Shown: positions 25,885 to 34,228, counted from the stretch's first letter. The stretch: DNA of 43,288 nucleotides from Marivirga sp. (GCF_024636815.1 NZ_JAGXGF010000241.1:1-43288); one strand, 5' to 3'. Translations and numbers: made by a program. The notes: a model not told the origin generated them from the letters alone.

Positions 25885-26747
25885 TAGTCTTTTTTCAAAA
25901 TATATGAATACATTCTACCAGGTATCTTCATTTCGTTATTTTCAAATGAAACACCTCTAAATTTTAGATATGAAATGTAGACTTCGAATGCAAGAGGAAA
26001 CCGACTTATAATTGAATATTTTGTTCTAAAAGTATCTTTAAGCTTGCCAAGCTTGACTTGTGGATCAACTTGTTCTTTTTTCGCCGGAAAATAATTAACA
26101 GGCGTATCAAAATATTTATATCGCTTTTTCATTGAAAAACCGGCTTTCTGAAAAGCTTCTTCATACTCCTTTGGATGATAAGCATTTTCTCCCCCGTAGA
26201 ATTTATGTAACGGATGGCTTTCTAGAAACCACTCCTTATCCTTTTTATCAAAAACCACATGATCTCTTACAGTAATCATATATCCTCCCTGTTTTAGCAC
26301 TCTATATGATTCTTCGACAAACTTCTGAAGCTCATTGGCATGGTGTAATGCCTGACGAACAAAAACCAAATCAAACGTACCAGATGGGAAACCAATATCT
26401 TCAGCAAAGCTTTCATGAACAGATAAATTACCTAAGCCATAATGATTTTTCAACCATCTGATTGCTCCAGCTCCTATAGTATCACTTGGATCAGGTTCAA
26501 CCGCATCTACTTGGAAGCCATCCAAAGCAAAAGAAACGGCACTGATTCCGTTACCACTTCCAATATCAAGGATTTTACCTTGATTGAAGCCCAGCTCATT
26601 AAGCCATGCTTTTATTTCAGAATACTCTAAATCCTGCTTATATCTTTGAAGATTCAAAGATAAGTCCTCTTCAAAATAGGCATTCCTTACCAAGTCTTCG
26701 TAGAATGGATCCTTTCGAATCATCTTAATCGTATCTTCCCAAGTCAT
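25884..26747 (-). CDS. Class I SAM-dependent methyltransferase
   Basis: This 287-residue protein has the SAM-binding motif I ILDIGSGNGISAVSFA near residues 58-74, an acidic residue at the end of strand 2 (VDAVEPDPS), motif II FDLVFVRQALHHA near 123 and motif III LKQGGYMITVRDHVV. Its second half (HPLHKFYGGENAYHPKEYEE) resembles methyltransferases in EPS clusters that methylate a sugar hydroxyl or carboxyl. It shares ATGA with the upstream DUF4915-like gene and TAATG-type overlap with the epimerase. The acceptor sugar is unknown. The start is ATG. Confidence 0.85.
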   Translation of the reverse strand: MTWEDTIKMIRKDPFYEDLVRNAYFEEDLSLNLQRYKQDLEYSEIKAWLNELGFNQGKILDIGSGNGISAVSFALDGFQVDAVEPDPSDTIGAGAIRWLKNHYGLGNLSVHESFAEDIGFPSGTFDLVFVRQALHHANELQKFVEESYRVLKQGGYMITVRDHVVFDKKDKEWFLESHPLHKFYGGENAYHPKEYEEAFQKAGFSMKKRYKYFDTPVNYFPAKKEQVDPQVKLGKLKDTFRTKYSIISRFPLAFEVYISYLKFRGVSFENNEMKIPGRMYSYILKKD

Positions 26748-27748
26748 GAAATCATTGATTTAATCTTTGACTTTAATTTAATAATTATACTTTTCTTTTT
26801 TAATTTACCTCTTAGTTCGATCAGCTGTTTTTCCATCAGAGTGATTTGATTTGCAAAGTTTACTGATATAGTAGCATGGTCAGATTCAGAAGCCAGGTTA
26901 AAAGATTCGCGTTTTTCCCGTAAAGCTTCATAAAACTCTTCAGGTATCTTTATTACATCATAAATCTCAGGCAAAGGGATTTCAATCTGTTCAATAACAC
27001 TAAAATTGCTTTTATCAAGAGCAACTATTTGTCCATTCAATCTATCTTTCTTTTTTCTATCCGCATTAACTCCAACCCAGACAGAATCATCCGTTTCTAA
27101 CATACCCCGAGTAAAACCACCAAGATTGATTATTGCTAACAAAGAATTAGTAGCAAAGTCATATACATTTACGCATTGCTTATGGGAATCACAAACCCAC
27201 CAATTCTTATCAATCAATCTGGGATGATGTGGCCCGCTGAGCCCCTTAATAATAGGAGTCATACCTTTTAACGAAAAGATAAACCCATTTTTTAAACTAT
27301 TATTATTCCATTCTCTATGTGTATTAAATGCACCAAATGCCGTAAAATATAAATCATCTTGATAACTCTCAATGCAGTTAATATGCCAGGCATCTCCTTT
27401 CCCCCCAGGGTTAATCTCCTCGACAAAGTTCCCTAAAAAATCGTATACCTGAACCGAATTAATGCCTGTTGAAACAACATGTATTTTGTCATTTATAATC
27501 TGTATATCATGAACATCATTTGCTTCTCTTAGAAAAATGCGAGATCTAAACCCTTCTTGATCATAAATAATAAGGCACTTCATAGCTCTCACAAATCTAA
27601 AAACTAAATTTTTGTGAGCGGTGAGTCCGGTAGAATCCAGAAAGTCTATTGTATCTATTGTGCGACTTTCAGTATCAACAGCAACCAAACCGCCAGTACC
27701 TAATCCAGAGTTTTGATAGGCTCCTACACAAGAAATTAGTAGTTTCAT
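26744..27748 (-). CDS. DUF4915-like predicted beta-propeller protein
   Basis: This 334-residue protein has recurrent beta-strand units with motifs DAWHINCIESYQDDLYFTAF near residue 138, GLSGPHHPRLIDKNWWVCDS near 184 and NLGGFTRGMLETDDSVWVGV near 223. These match, by memory, the DUF4915/TIGR03032 family found beside sulfotransferases and glycosyltransferases; its function is not established. A basic helical tail (QLIELRGKLKKKSIIIKLKS) could contact membrane or partner. No signal peptide is seen. The gene abuts the sulfotransferase stop and overlaps the methyltransferase by four bases. A role in sensing, binding or processing sulfated glycan is inference. Confidence 0.65.
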   Translation of the reverse strand: MKLLISCVGAYQNSGLGTGGLVAVDTESRTIDTIDFLDSTGLTAHKNLVFRFVRAMKCLIIYDQEGFRSRIFLREANDVHDIQIINDKIHVVSTGINSVQVYDFLGNFVEEINPGGKGDAWHINCIESYQDDLYFTAFGAFNTHREWNNNSLKNGFIFSLKGMTPIIKGLSGPHHPRLIDKNWWVCDSHKQCVNVYDFATNSLLAIINLGGFTRGMLETDDSVWVGVNADRKKKDRLNGQIVALDKSNFSVIEQIEIPLPEIYDVIKIPEEFYEALREKRESFNLASESDHATISVNFANQITLMEKQLIELRGKLKKKSIIIKLKSKIKSMIS

Positions 27749-28540
27749 TCAATAACCAAGTTTTCTTAACAACTGAAAATTTCTAGTGTCAAATTCATCG
27801 ATAACCCTACCGTCTACTTCAGCAGAATATTCTCCAACTTTCCCTTTTCTAACAAAGAATGAACCTTTCTCAAATTTTTTAAGTTTCTTTCTTCTAGACC
27901 AACCAATACCATTCTCCATTTTTCTCATACTTTCAAAAGAGGTCAATTCTGCAATTAATTTAGCATCATAGTTCTCTATCCCTAAAAAAGAAGCTAAACC
28001 TTCAATTTCTTTTACCTTATCCGTTAACATATCTTCATACTTAATAAAAATAATGTTAGAGTCAAAAGGGTTATCTAACCAACTTTGTACATGTTCATTC
28101 CAATTCCCAAATGGAGTCTTCCCATCACTTTGATACAGGTCTGAAATCCTTAAATCCGACTTTCCCGTGTTTTTAAGCATGTGATAATAGGATAAAATAG
28201 CATCACGTCCATCTCTGATGCAATAAATCACATTTTTGTATTCTTTTTTAGGTAACTCATGATTTTTAAAAAAATGTCTTTCACCCAATCTCAAATAATA
28301 GGGGAAATTATACTCTTCCGTTACCAACTGATGCATTAAGTTAATATCGACAGGTTTTGTAATCCCATAGGCTAAATAGCCAACAATTACTTTCATCAAA
28401 GTCGTTCCGGATTTTGGATATCCCATTATATATACGTCATTTTCAGTCTTTTCTGATAACGCAGTAAAGCCCATTTTTCTAAATTGGTCGTCTAAACTAG
28501 TCTTGTCCCCAAAAAGTCTTTTTTTTATTTCTCTAATCAT
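27749..28540 (-). CDS. Sulfotransferase, third of three (sulfotransfer_1-like)
   Basis: This 263-residue protein has the PAPS loop IMGYPKSGTTLMKVIVGYL near residues 38-56 with the classic PKSGTT motif. VIYCIRDGRDAILSYYHML near 104 carries the 3'-phosphate-binding R and S, and FIKYEDMLTDKVKEIEGLA near 163 matches the YEDL block. The C-terminal FVRKGKVGEYSAEVD near 229 is the RKGxxGxW-like motif of cytosolic sulfotransferases. It directly precedes the DUF4915-like gene, a pairing that may be functional. Sulfate acceptor unknown. The start is ATG. About 130 bp with no visible signal separates it from wzt. Confidence 0.88.
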   Translation of the reverse strand: MIREIKKRLFGDKTSLDDQFRKMGFTALSEKTENDVYIMGYPKSGTTLMKVIVGYLAYGITKPVDINLMHQLVTEEYNFPYYLRLGERHFFKNHELPKKEYKNVIYCIRDGRDAILSYYHMLKNTGKSDLRISDLYQSDGKTPFGNWNEHVQSWLDNPFDSNIIFIKYEDMLTDKVKEIEGLASFLGIENYDAKLIAELTSFESMRKMENGIGWSRRKKLKKFEKGSFFVRKGKVGEYSAEVDGRVIDEFDTRNFQLLRKLGY

Positions 28541-28671
28541 ATGTTCATTTTCTATATGTATAGTGGCCGTATGTCAAGGTTTTGAAATCCAACCTGTTCC
28601 AATTGTTTTGAACTATGCAAAAATTGGGGCTCTGTTTCAATAAGTAACTGCTTTTAAGCACCGCTTGAATT

Positions 28672-29937
28672 CTAGTAACTGGCTTCTAACTCAGGAGCGA
28701 AGTACCCAGGCATCATAGGATTGTAATTGGAGCTCTTTTGAAATTTTTCCACAGAGAATGAACCTACTATATCAGGCTTCATTAATAGTTGAATACCTGG
28801 CTGACCAGCATGCAACCTTATTTTATAATTACCTGTGTTAAAAAGCTCTGGTTGAATGGTAAAGGAAACAACATATTCCCCTGGTTCTTTTAAGGCTGGC
28901 TCAATGCTGTGAGAAGAATAGGTAAATAATATCTGGTCATCTTGTGCCAGAATAGCAAGTACGATTCGCATATTATGAAGTTCTTCTGTGGTTCGGTAAG
29001 AGAACTGAATAAGAATGGCATGATCGCTGGAAAAAGTATTAGTCAATTCATCGGAACTTCTATTTTTAATCTGAAGTTGAATAGGTTGAAAAACGCCGTT
29101 GCTTTCTTTAAACTTTACTAGAGGTACTCCCAAATCACCTTTCCCTTCTGAGAGATAATTGTCAATTACTGCTTCAATATTCCCCGAATAACTAATTTCT
29201 CCATTTACTAATAATACTCCTCTATTGCATAACTTGCGTATACTGCCCATATTATGACTCACAAATAACACCGTTCTTCCACCTCCTGAAGAAATATCCT
29301 TCATTTTGCCTATGGCCTTTTTCTGAAATTCGGCATCTCCAACGGCTAATACTTCATCCACAATTAGAATTTCCGGCTCTAGGAACGCTGCCACAGCAAA
29401 GCCCAATCGCACTTTCATACCTGAACTGTAACGTTTTACAGGTGTGTCAGCGTACTTTGCACAACCGGCAAATTCCATTATCTCTTCAAATTTGGAATCA
29501 ATCTCTTTTTTAGTCATGCCGAGAATCGTACCATTGAGATAGACATTCTCTTTCCCCGTCATTTCAGGGTGCATACCTGTTCCTACTTCTAATAAAGAAG
29601 CTACTCTACCTTTGATTTTTATATTTCCAGTAGTAGGTGCTGTAATTTTGGACAAGACTTTCAAGAGTGTACTCTTGCCTGCGCCATTTTTTCCAATGAT
29701 TCCAAGCACCTCCCCTTTTTTTACTTCAAAATTAATACCCTTTATTGCCCAGACACTTTCACCTTTCTCTGCTTTTTGTGTTCTATCATTAGTGGAGCCG
29801 ATCACACCAAATGGATCTTCATTACCCCTTATTTTAGCCCACCAACGATTGAGATCATGAGAAATGGTTCCAGTTCCTACTTCCCCGAGCCGGTAAAGTT
29901 TAGATAAATTTTCAACTTTTAATACGATATCTGACAT
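28672..29937 (-). CDS. wzt: ABC transporter ATP-binding protein for polysaccharide export (Wzt)
   Basis: This 421-residue protein has a nucleotide-binding domain at residues 1-270: Walker A GKNGAGKST at 82-90, LLEVGTGMHPEMTGKENVYL typical of KpsT/Wzt/TagH, signature RYSSGMKVRLGF near 173, Walker B EILIVDEVLAVGD and switch histidine in VLFVSHNMGSI. The remaining 140 residues form a beta-rich Wzt C-terminal domain, which in characterised systems recognises the glycan terminus. With Wzm it should move lipid-linked polysaccharide across the inner membrane. ATG start; 46 bp separates it from wzm. Confidence 0.94.
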   Translation of the reverse strand: MSDIVLKVENLSKLYRLGEVGTGTISHDLNRWWAKIRGNEDPFGVIGSTNDRTQKAEKGESVWAIKGINFEVKKGEVLGIIGKNGAGKSTLLKVLSKITAPTTGNIKIKGRVASLLEVGTGMHPEMTGKENVYLNGTILGMTKKEIDSKFEEIMEFAGCAKYADTPVKRYSSGMKVRLGFAVAAFLEPEILIVDEVLAVGDAEFQKKAIGKMKDISSGGGRTVLFVSHNMGSIRKLCNRGVLLVNGEISYSGNIEAVIDNYLSEGKGDLGVPLVKFKESNGVFQPIQLQIKNRSSDELTNTFSSDHAILIQFSYRTTEELHNMRIVLAILAQDDQILFTYSSHSIEPALKEPGEYVVSFTIQPELFNTGNYKIRLHAGQPGIQLLMKPDIVGSFSVEKFQKSSNYNPMMPGYFAPELEASY

Positions 29938-29983
29938 TTGTGTTTACTTCTTATTATCTCATTAAAATAACCAAAAAAAATAC

Positions 29984-30847
29984 TTAAACTGTATCCATAA
30001 AGTTTCGCTCAGTCCTATTAAAAATAATAATCCCAAAGAAAAGGACCACCACAGTAAATAAAAATGAATAGGCTAAATACAACCAACTAAACTGGCCCGT
30101 TCCCAGAAGAGCAAAACGAAAAGTTTCCACTATTGGCGTAATCGGGTTCATCAAAAGGAATATTTTATATTGCTCAGGAACTGAAGATAAAGGGTAAATT
30201 ACAGGCGTGGCATACATCAGTAATTGCACCGCAAAAGTGATCAAAAATTTCAAATCCCTGTACTTGGCTGTTAAACTAGTAAAAATAATTCCAGAACCCA
30301 ATCCTAAAAAGCCCATTAAAACAATCAATAACGGAATCAAGATGACATAATAGTTAGGTTCAATGGGTGTCCCAATTATCAGAAAGTAACTGTATACAGC
30401 TAAAAAAAACAAAAACTGAATCACAAATTTTAGAAGACCTGAGGTTATTTGACTCAATGGTGTGATTAAACGTGGAAAATACACCTTACCAAAAATTCCT
30501 TCATTTTCTTTAAAGGTATTAGAGGTTTTATTGAAAGACTCTGCAAAATACCCCCATATTACTATACCCGATAGGTAAAACAAAACTTTTGGTAATCCAT
30601 CGGTAGATATTTTGGCTATGTTCCCAAAAACTAAAACATAGATAGCCGTAGTTAAGATAGGCTGTAACACGAACCAAACAGGCCCCAAAATGGTCTGTTT
30701 GTAAACAGTGATAACATCTCTTTTCACAAACATTAATAGCAAATCTCTGTATCTCCATAATTCCTTGAAATTAAGGGATATTGCTGAGGTTTCAGGCTTA
30801 ATTTCTATGTCCCACTGCTCTTTATCCTGAATTTTTTCTTTTACCAT
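29984..30847 (-). CDS. wzm: ABC transporter permease for polysaccharide export (Wzm)
   Basis: Six hydrophobic segments within 287 residues, with the cytoplasmic N-terminal helix region FKELWRYRDLLLMFVKRDVI and the family stretch QTILGPVWFVLQPILTTAIY near residue 51, mark an ABC-2 permease of the KpsM/Wzm type. FPRLITPLSQITSG and LMNPITPIVETFRFALLG (near 234) are also conserved. An ATG at 30847 is chosen; a GTG at 30853 would add two residues. It lies directly upstream of wzt and about 35 bp downstream of the UDP-glucuronate epimerase. It is the inner-membrane channel for the glycan. Confidence 0.93.
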   Translation of the reverse strand: MVKEKIQDKEQWDIEIKPETSAISLNFKELWRYRDLLLMFVKRDVITVYKQTILGPVWFVLQPILTTAIYVLVFGNIAKISTDGLPKVLFYLSGIVIWGYFAESFNKTSNTFKENEGIFGKVYFPRLITPLSQITSGLLKFVIQFLFFLAVYSYFLIIGTPIEPNYYVILIPLLIVLMGFLGLGSGIIFTSLTAKYRDLKFLITFAVQLLMYATPVIYPLSSVPEQYKIFLLMNPITPIVETFRFALLGTGQFSWLYLAYSFLFTVVVLFFGIIIFNRTERNFMDTV

Positions 30848-30886
30848 TTTCACTTTGTTGAAGCCCTTTATACGTTAAATCTTACT

Positions 30887-31948
30887 TTATAATAGATTTA
30901 TTTGATAATTCATGAACCAAGCCACGAATTCATGTATTCCTTTTTTAAGCTCTGTATTTGGCTGATAATGAAAATCATTGATCAAATCCTGCACATCTGC
31001 ATAAGTTTTTTGCACATCACCCGCCTGCATGGGTAAGAATTCTTTATCTGCAGTTTTACCCATTGCATTTTCCAATGCCTCAATATAATCCATTAATTTA
31101 ACAGGTTTGTTATTTCCTATATTGTATAATCTGTAGGGAGCATTTGAACTGCCGGCATCAGGCAAGCCAGTATCAAAATCTTTATTGCTTTGGGCAGGTT
31201 TATCCAATGCGGCCATCACTCCTTTTACGATATCCCCCACAAAAGTAAAATCTCTTTCCATATTACCATGGTTGAATACTTTTATTGTCTCCCCTTTCCA
31301 GATGGCTTCAGCAAATAGATACAAAGCCATATCAGGCCTTCCCCAACTGCCATAAACGGTAAAAAAACGAATGCCTGTTGTCGGAATATTAAACAAATGA
31401 CTATAGGTGTGCGCCATCATTTCATTACTCTTTTTAGTGGCAGCATAGAGTGACAATGGATGGTCGGTATGATGGTGCACCGAAAATGGCATTTGCGTAT
31501 TGCTTCCATATACAGAGCTCGAAGAGGCGTAAACTAAATGCTTTACAGGGTAATGTCTGCAAGCTTCTAAAATATTCAAAAAGCCTTGTACGTTAGCATC
31601 CAAATATGCTTGTGGGTTTTCTACTGAATAGCGAACGCCTGCTTGTGCTGCTAAGTTGATGACATGGTCAAATTGCTCTTCTTCGAATAATTGGTAGAGG
31701 TATTCTCTGTCGCAAAGGTCGGCTTTCACAAATTGGAAATTAGGATATTGCTCGCTGGGTACTAATTGATGATCTTCAACAAGTTCTCTTTTGATGCCGA
31801 GCTCGTTGAGGCGGCCGTATTTGAGGTTTACATCATAATAATCGTTGATGTTGTCGTAGCCGATAACGGTATCGCCTCGCTCAAGGAGGGCTTTAGTTAG
31901 ATGGAATCCAATAAATCCGGCAGAGCCGGTAACAAGTATTTTTTTCAA
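30887..31948 (-). CDS. UDP-glucuronate 4-epimerase (CapI/GalE-type SDR)
   Basis: This 353-residue SDR has LVTGSAGFIGFHL (NAD motif), GYDNINDYYDVNLKYGRL near residue 30 and AQAGVRYSVENPQAYLDANV near 101; YDNINDYYDV and RYSVENP are hallmarks of the UDP-glucuronate 4-epimerases. The catalytic residues are S142-S145 and Y168/K172 in LYAATKKSNE. It should convert UDP-glucuronate to UDP-galacturonate, giving the glycan uronic acid. No UDP-glucose dehydrogenase is in the window. The start is TTG followed by AAA. It starts the repeat-free block on its upstream side. Confidence 0.92.
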   Translation of the reverse strand: MKKILVTGSAGFIGFHLTKALLERGDTVIGYDNINDYYDVNLKYGRLNELGIKRELVEDHQLVPSEQYPNFQFVKADLCDREYLYQLFEEEQFDHVINLAAQAGVRYSVENPQAYLDANVQGFLNILEACRHYPVKHLVYASSSSVYGSNTQMPFSVHHHTDHPLSLYAATKKSNEMMAHTYSHLFNIPTTGIRFFTVYGSWGRPDMALYLFAEAIWKGETIKVFNHGNMERDFTFVGDIVKGVMAALDKPAQSNKDFDTGLPDAGSSNAPYRLYNIGNNKPVKLMDYIEALENAMGKTADKEFLPMQAGDVQKTYADVQDLINDFHYQPNTELKKGIHEFVAWFMNYQINLL

Positions 31949-31966
31949 ATGTATATTTTTTTATTA

Positions 31967-32325
31967 ACAGCAAAAGCTGTTTTTGATTAACCACAAAAGT
32001 GACAAAAAGAGAACAAAAGAACAGCTAAAGCTGTGAAAGGTTTAACCACAGAGTTTCTCTAAGATTTTCACTGAGGTCACAGAGAAAATATCTGCTAAAG
32101 CTGATTATTTTTTTTACCACCACTTGTCCCGATCTATCGGGAAAGGACAGCTAAAGCTGTGAAAATTTCTCGCTAAGACGCGATGGCGCAAAGTTTACGC
32201 AAAGAAAAATATAAATTTATAATTATTTTGGATGTATTCAAAAGCTCCTTTTTTATTAACGTTGCGAGGTCTCTGCGTCTTAGCGTCTCTGCGAGAGTCA
32301 CCCAAAAGCCTTAGGCTTTCAAACC
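31967..32325. repeat. Composite inverted-repeat elements upstream of the epimerase
   Basis: It contains ACAGCAAAAGCTGT, AACCACAAAAGTGACAAAAAG, ACAGCTAAAGCTGT twice, an AACCACAGAG...CACAGAG variant near 32043, a GTCCCGATCTATCGGGA hairpin near 32126, arms of TCTCTGCGTCTTAGCG type, and AAAGCCTTAGGCTTT at the end. A further TCCCGTATTTATCGGGA hairpin is at 32341-32357, and two GTTGACAAGTTAT direct repeats lie near 32411-32440. No gene is present between 31949 and 32454. Confidence 0.75.
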
Positions 32326-32454
32326 AATACAGCCAATTTATCCCGTATTTATCGGGAAAGCTGAGTGGTAGGAATAAAGCAAATTACAAGGAATTGAATA
32401 GCATTAATTAAGTTGACAAGTTATTAGGTTGACAAGTTATCGGGTTTTTAGGTT

Positions 32455-32928
32455 TTAAGGATTTTTAGGTTTTCGTTTACTTTTAAATTTCTTTTTTAGT
32501 AGAAGTTCATGAAGTTCTGAGGTGGAAATAGTCCTGAGATAACCTTTATCTTTTAATCCTTTTACCAGCACCTTGTCTCCTGTCCAAAGTAATGATTTTA
32601 AATGGTTATTTAGTGCGACAAAAAGTGTATCATCTTCATCAATATCAGATGTTAATTTGTATGCTTTCTTTAATGATGAATCAGAAAGAAGAACATCATC
32701 TACAAATCGAATTTTAGTAATAATTAAATCATAGATTTCCTCAAACTTGTCATTTGAATATCCAGTGATTTTTAAAATCTTTTGGGAATGATTTGATATC
32801 TCTTCCTTTAAATAATTAATTGAATAAAAATCAAAATACTTAGACCCATTAATTAAAATCTGTCCAATACTGCTATTTGGATTTAAAATTGCACTAAATA
32901 CGATATTAGAATCAACCGTAATTTTCAA
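32455..32928 (-). CDS. PIN-domain toxin (VapC-like)
   Basis: This 157-residue protein opens MKITVDSNIVFSAILNP with the first conserved acidic residue (D6), and SDIDEDDTLFVALNNHL near residue 94 provides the central acidic cluster, followed by LLWTGDKVLVKGLKDKG with the last conserved D. These fit a metal-dependent PIN ribonuclease. The tail KSKRKPKNP is encoded by repeat DNA. The start is TTG, three bases after the stop of the upstream antitoxin-like gene, so the two form a TA operon. Target RNA unknown. Confidence 0.82.
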   Translation of the reverse strand: MKITVDSNIVFSAILNPNSSIGQILINGSKYFDFYSINYLKEEISNHSQKILKITGYSNDKFEEIYDLIITKIRFVDDVLLSDSSLKKAYKLTSDIDEDDTLFVALNNHLKSLLWTGDKVLVKGLKDKGYLRTISTSELHELLLKKKFKSKRKPKNP

Positions 32929-32931
32929 TTT

Positions 32932-33135
32932 CTACAACTTTCTTTCTTTCTTTATTTTCTTCCACATAGAAGCATTGACTTCCTTTGCAAGCTTATCAAC
33001 ATCTGATTGTTTTGCTTTTGAAGTTGAAGTTAGCTCCTTATACCTCAAATAATCCAACATATCCTGCAATTCAGATAAATCTATATTTGATGGAAGCCTG
33101 ACGAGTATCTCATCTTTTGTTCTTTCTATTTCCAT
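32932..33135 (-). CDS. Antitoxin-like partner of the PIN toxin
   Basis: This 67-residue acidic/basic protein (MEIERTKDEILVRLPSNIDL) lies immediately upstream of the PIN toxin. LVRLPSNIDLSELQDMLDYL could form the short DNA-binding/dimerising strand plus helix of VapB-like antitoxins; the lysine-rich tail would wrap the toxin. Assigned by linkage and size. Its ATG follows the sequence AAGTATATTCAATC, which is shared with two other small genes (see 33133-34228). Confidence 0.65.
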   Translation of the reverse strand: MEIERTKDEILVRLPSNIDLSELQDMLDYLRYKELTSTSKAKQSDVDKLAKEVNASMWKKIKKERKL

Positions 33136-33230
33136 GATTGAATATACTTAAATTCTATAATTAGAAGCTTGAATTACTGGGAAAAGTTCTGATTTACAAA
33201 AAGTAATAAGTAGTAGGTAATAAGTTTTAA
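33133..33230 (-). repeat. Shared upstream leader, copy 1 of an antitoxin-associated repeat
   Basis: About 100 bp starting at the ATG of the PIN antitoxin closely resembles 34126-34228, including CATGATTGAATATACTTAA and GGAAAAGTTCTGATTTA. A shorter version (AATTGAATATACTTAATT) precedes the ORF at 33535-33732. It may carry a shared promoter or operator. Confidence 0.6.
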
Positions 33231-33240
33231 GTGTTTTTAA

Positions 33241-33276
33241 TTCTTTGTGTCTTGGTGACTTCGTGGTTCAATTCAG
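33241..33276. repeat. Solo right half of the inverted-repeat element
   Basis: TTTGTGTCTTGGTGACTTCG and CAGCCTTAGGCTG end three bases before the stop of the antitoxin-like gene at 33279. Confidence 0.75.
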
Positions 33277-33278
33277 CC

Positions 33279-33506
33279 TTAGGCTGTTCTAGAATTAATT
33301 GATTTTCTTACAATCTCAACTTCCTCATCAATTGCTTTTAAATCCAATTCATCAGTTTTGAAAGTTTCAAGTAGGCGAGTTAGTTTAGAATCAATTACTT
33401 CCTTCTCTAACTCCTTAGATAGCTTAATTTTTTGTTTCTTTGGCAATTGCTTCACTAAAGAAAGAATTTGATCGAAAGTAAGATCTATTTGCAGTGCGGT
33501 TTTCAT
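33279..33506 (-). CDS. Orphan antitoxin-like protein (PIN-associated type)
   Basis: This 75-residue protein begins MKTALQIDLTFDQILSLVKQ, then LPKKQKIKLSKELEKEVIDS and an acidic C-terminal helix (KAIDEEVEIVRKSI). The pattern is familiar from Bacteroidota antitoxins encoded before PIN-domain toxins, but no toxin gene follows here; a repeat half-element lies in its place. So it is an orphan or the remnant of a TA pair. ATG start. Family identification is from memory of similar proteins. Confidence 0.6.
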   Translation of the reverse strand: MKTALQIDLTFDQILSLVKQLPKKQKIKLSKELEKEVIDSKLTRLLETFKTDELDLKAIDEEVEIVRKSINSRTA

Positions 33507-33534
33507 ATTGCTTAAATTATTAATTTACGAATTA

Positions 33535-33732
33535 CTAATAATTAATTATTCTCTCATCAGAAAGAGACTTTTCTTCCCAAGCTTTATCCGCTTCCTCTCT
33601 AGTTTTCTTAAGTAAAAATTTAGACATTTCTAACTTCAGCTCTTCAAGATGATGGTCAGGCACATCGGCAGCAAAAAGCTTTAAAAGCTCCTGTTGAACA
33701 TTGCTTAGAGGTGTTTTCAATTTATTTTGCAT
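33535..33732 (-). CDS. Orphan antitoxin-like small protein
   Basis: This 65-residue protein (PLSNVQQELLKLFAADVP, then HHLEELKLEMSKFLLKKTRE) is a clear paralogue in pattern to the ORF at 33835-34041: LxxVQxELLKLF, an acidic middle, K/R-rich helix and EADKAWEEKSLSDERI. Such proteins occur upstream of PIN toxins in Bacteroidota. No toxin follows. Its ATG is preceded by AAGTATATTCAATT, shared with neighbours. Functional status uncertain. Confidence 0.55.
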   Translation of the reverse strand: MQNKLKTPLSNVQQELLKLFAADVPDHHLEELKLEMSKFLLKKTREEADKAWEEKSLSDERIINY

Positions 33733-33834
33733 AATTGAATATACTTAATTTTAAACTAATTACATAACTCAATAATATATTCATTTAGTTTCAATCCTTG
33801 GTAGTCTAATTATTAATTACAAAATTCCTAATTT

Positions 33835-34041
33835 TCAATTCCCTTTAGCCCATTCCTTCATTGTTTCTTCACTCCAGCCTTTTTCGTCCCAAAGTGCATC
33901 TACTTCTTTAGTGACTTTATCCGCAAAATATTGAGCAATCATTTCCCTAATTTCGTCCCATTGCTCTTGTGGCAAATCATAACGAAACATCTTAAGTATT
34001 TCATGTATGTATTTTACTTTAAGTTGCCACATGGAATTCAA
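33835..34041 (-). CDS. Orphan antitoxin-like small protein, paralogue of the next ORF
   Basis: This 68-residue protein (MNSMWQLKVKYIHEILKMFR, then YDLPQEQWDEIREMIAQYFA) ends DALWDEKGWSEETMKEWAKG, the same layout as 33535-33732. The ending D/E-K-x-W-x-E-K-x-x-S/T-x-E is characteristic of a group of Bacteroidota antitoxins for PIN toxins. No toxin gene is adjacent. Together with its neighbours it suggests repeated loss of toxins. Confidence 0.55.
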   Translation of the reverse strand: MNSMWQLKVKYIHEILKMFRYDLPQEQWDEIREMIAQYFADKVTKEVDALWDEKGWSEETMKEWAKGN

Positions 34042-34050
34042 TAAATTTTA

Positions 34051-34128
34051 TTAATTCTCTTTTTGTAAATTGAGAATTCTAAAATTTATGCTCATTTCAA
34101 ATTGAGTATTATTTAATGAATTTTCCAT
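34051..34128 (-). pseudogene. 25-codon ORF behind the shared antitoxin leader
   Basis: MENSLNNTQFEMSINFRILN followed by LQKEN and a stop. It starts at the ATG embedded in the shared leader (CATGATTGAATATACTT on the plus strand), the same position as the PIN antitoxin start in the other copy. It is likely the stump of a further antitoxin gene, but it is very short. Confidence 0.3.
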
Positions 34129-34228
34129 GATTGAATATACTTAATTTCTATTAGATAGAAGCTAGATTAGCTTGGAAAAGTTCTGATTTAATAGAATTTA
34201 TAAGTACTAAGTCGTAGGTATTAAGTAA
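34126..34228 (-). repeat. Shared upstream leader, copy 2
   Basis: Near-match to 33133-33230 over about 100 bp, with conserved GATTGAATATACTTAA, TAGAAGCT and GGAAAAGTTCTGATTTA blocks. Confidence 0.6.

Noticed and set aside
29612-30758. Open frames overlapping wzt and wzm in other frames
   Set aside because: The ABC transporter genes have full motif support; the others are shadows.
32411-32440. GTTGACAAGTTAT repeats as a promoter (TTGACA)
   Set aside because: TTGACA resembles the E. coli -35 box but Bacteroidota use a different promoter consensus, and the sequence is part of a low-complexity repeat.
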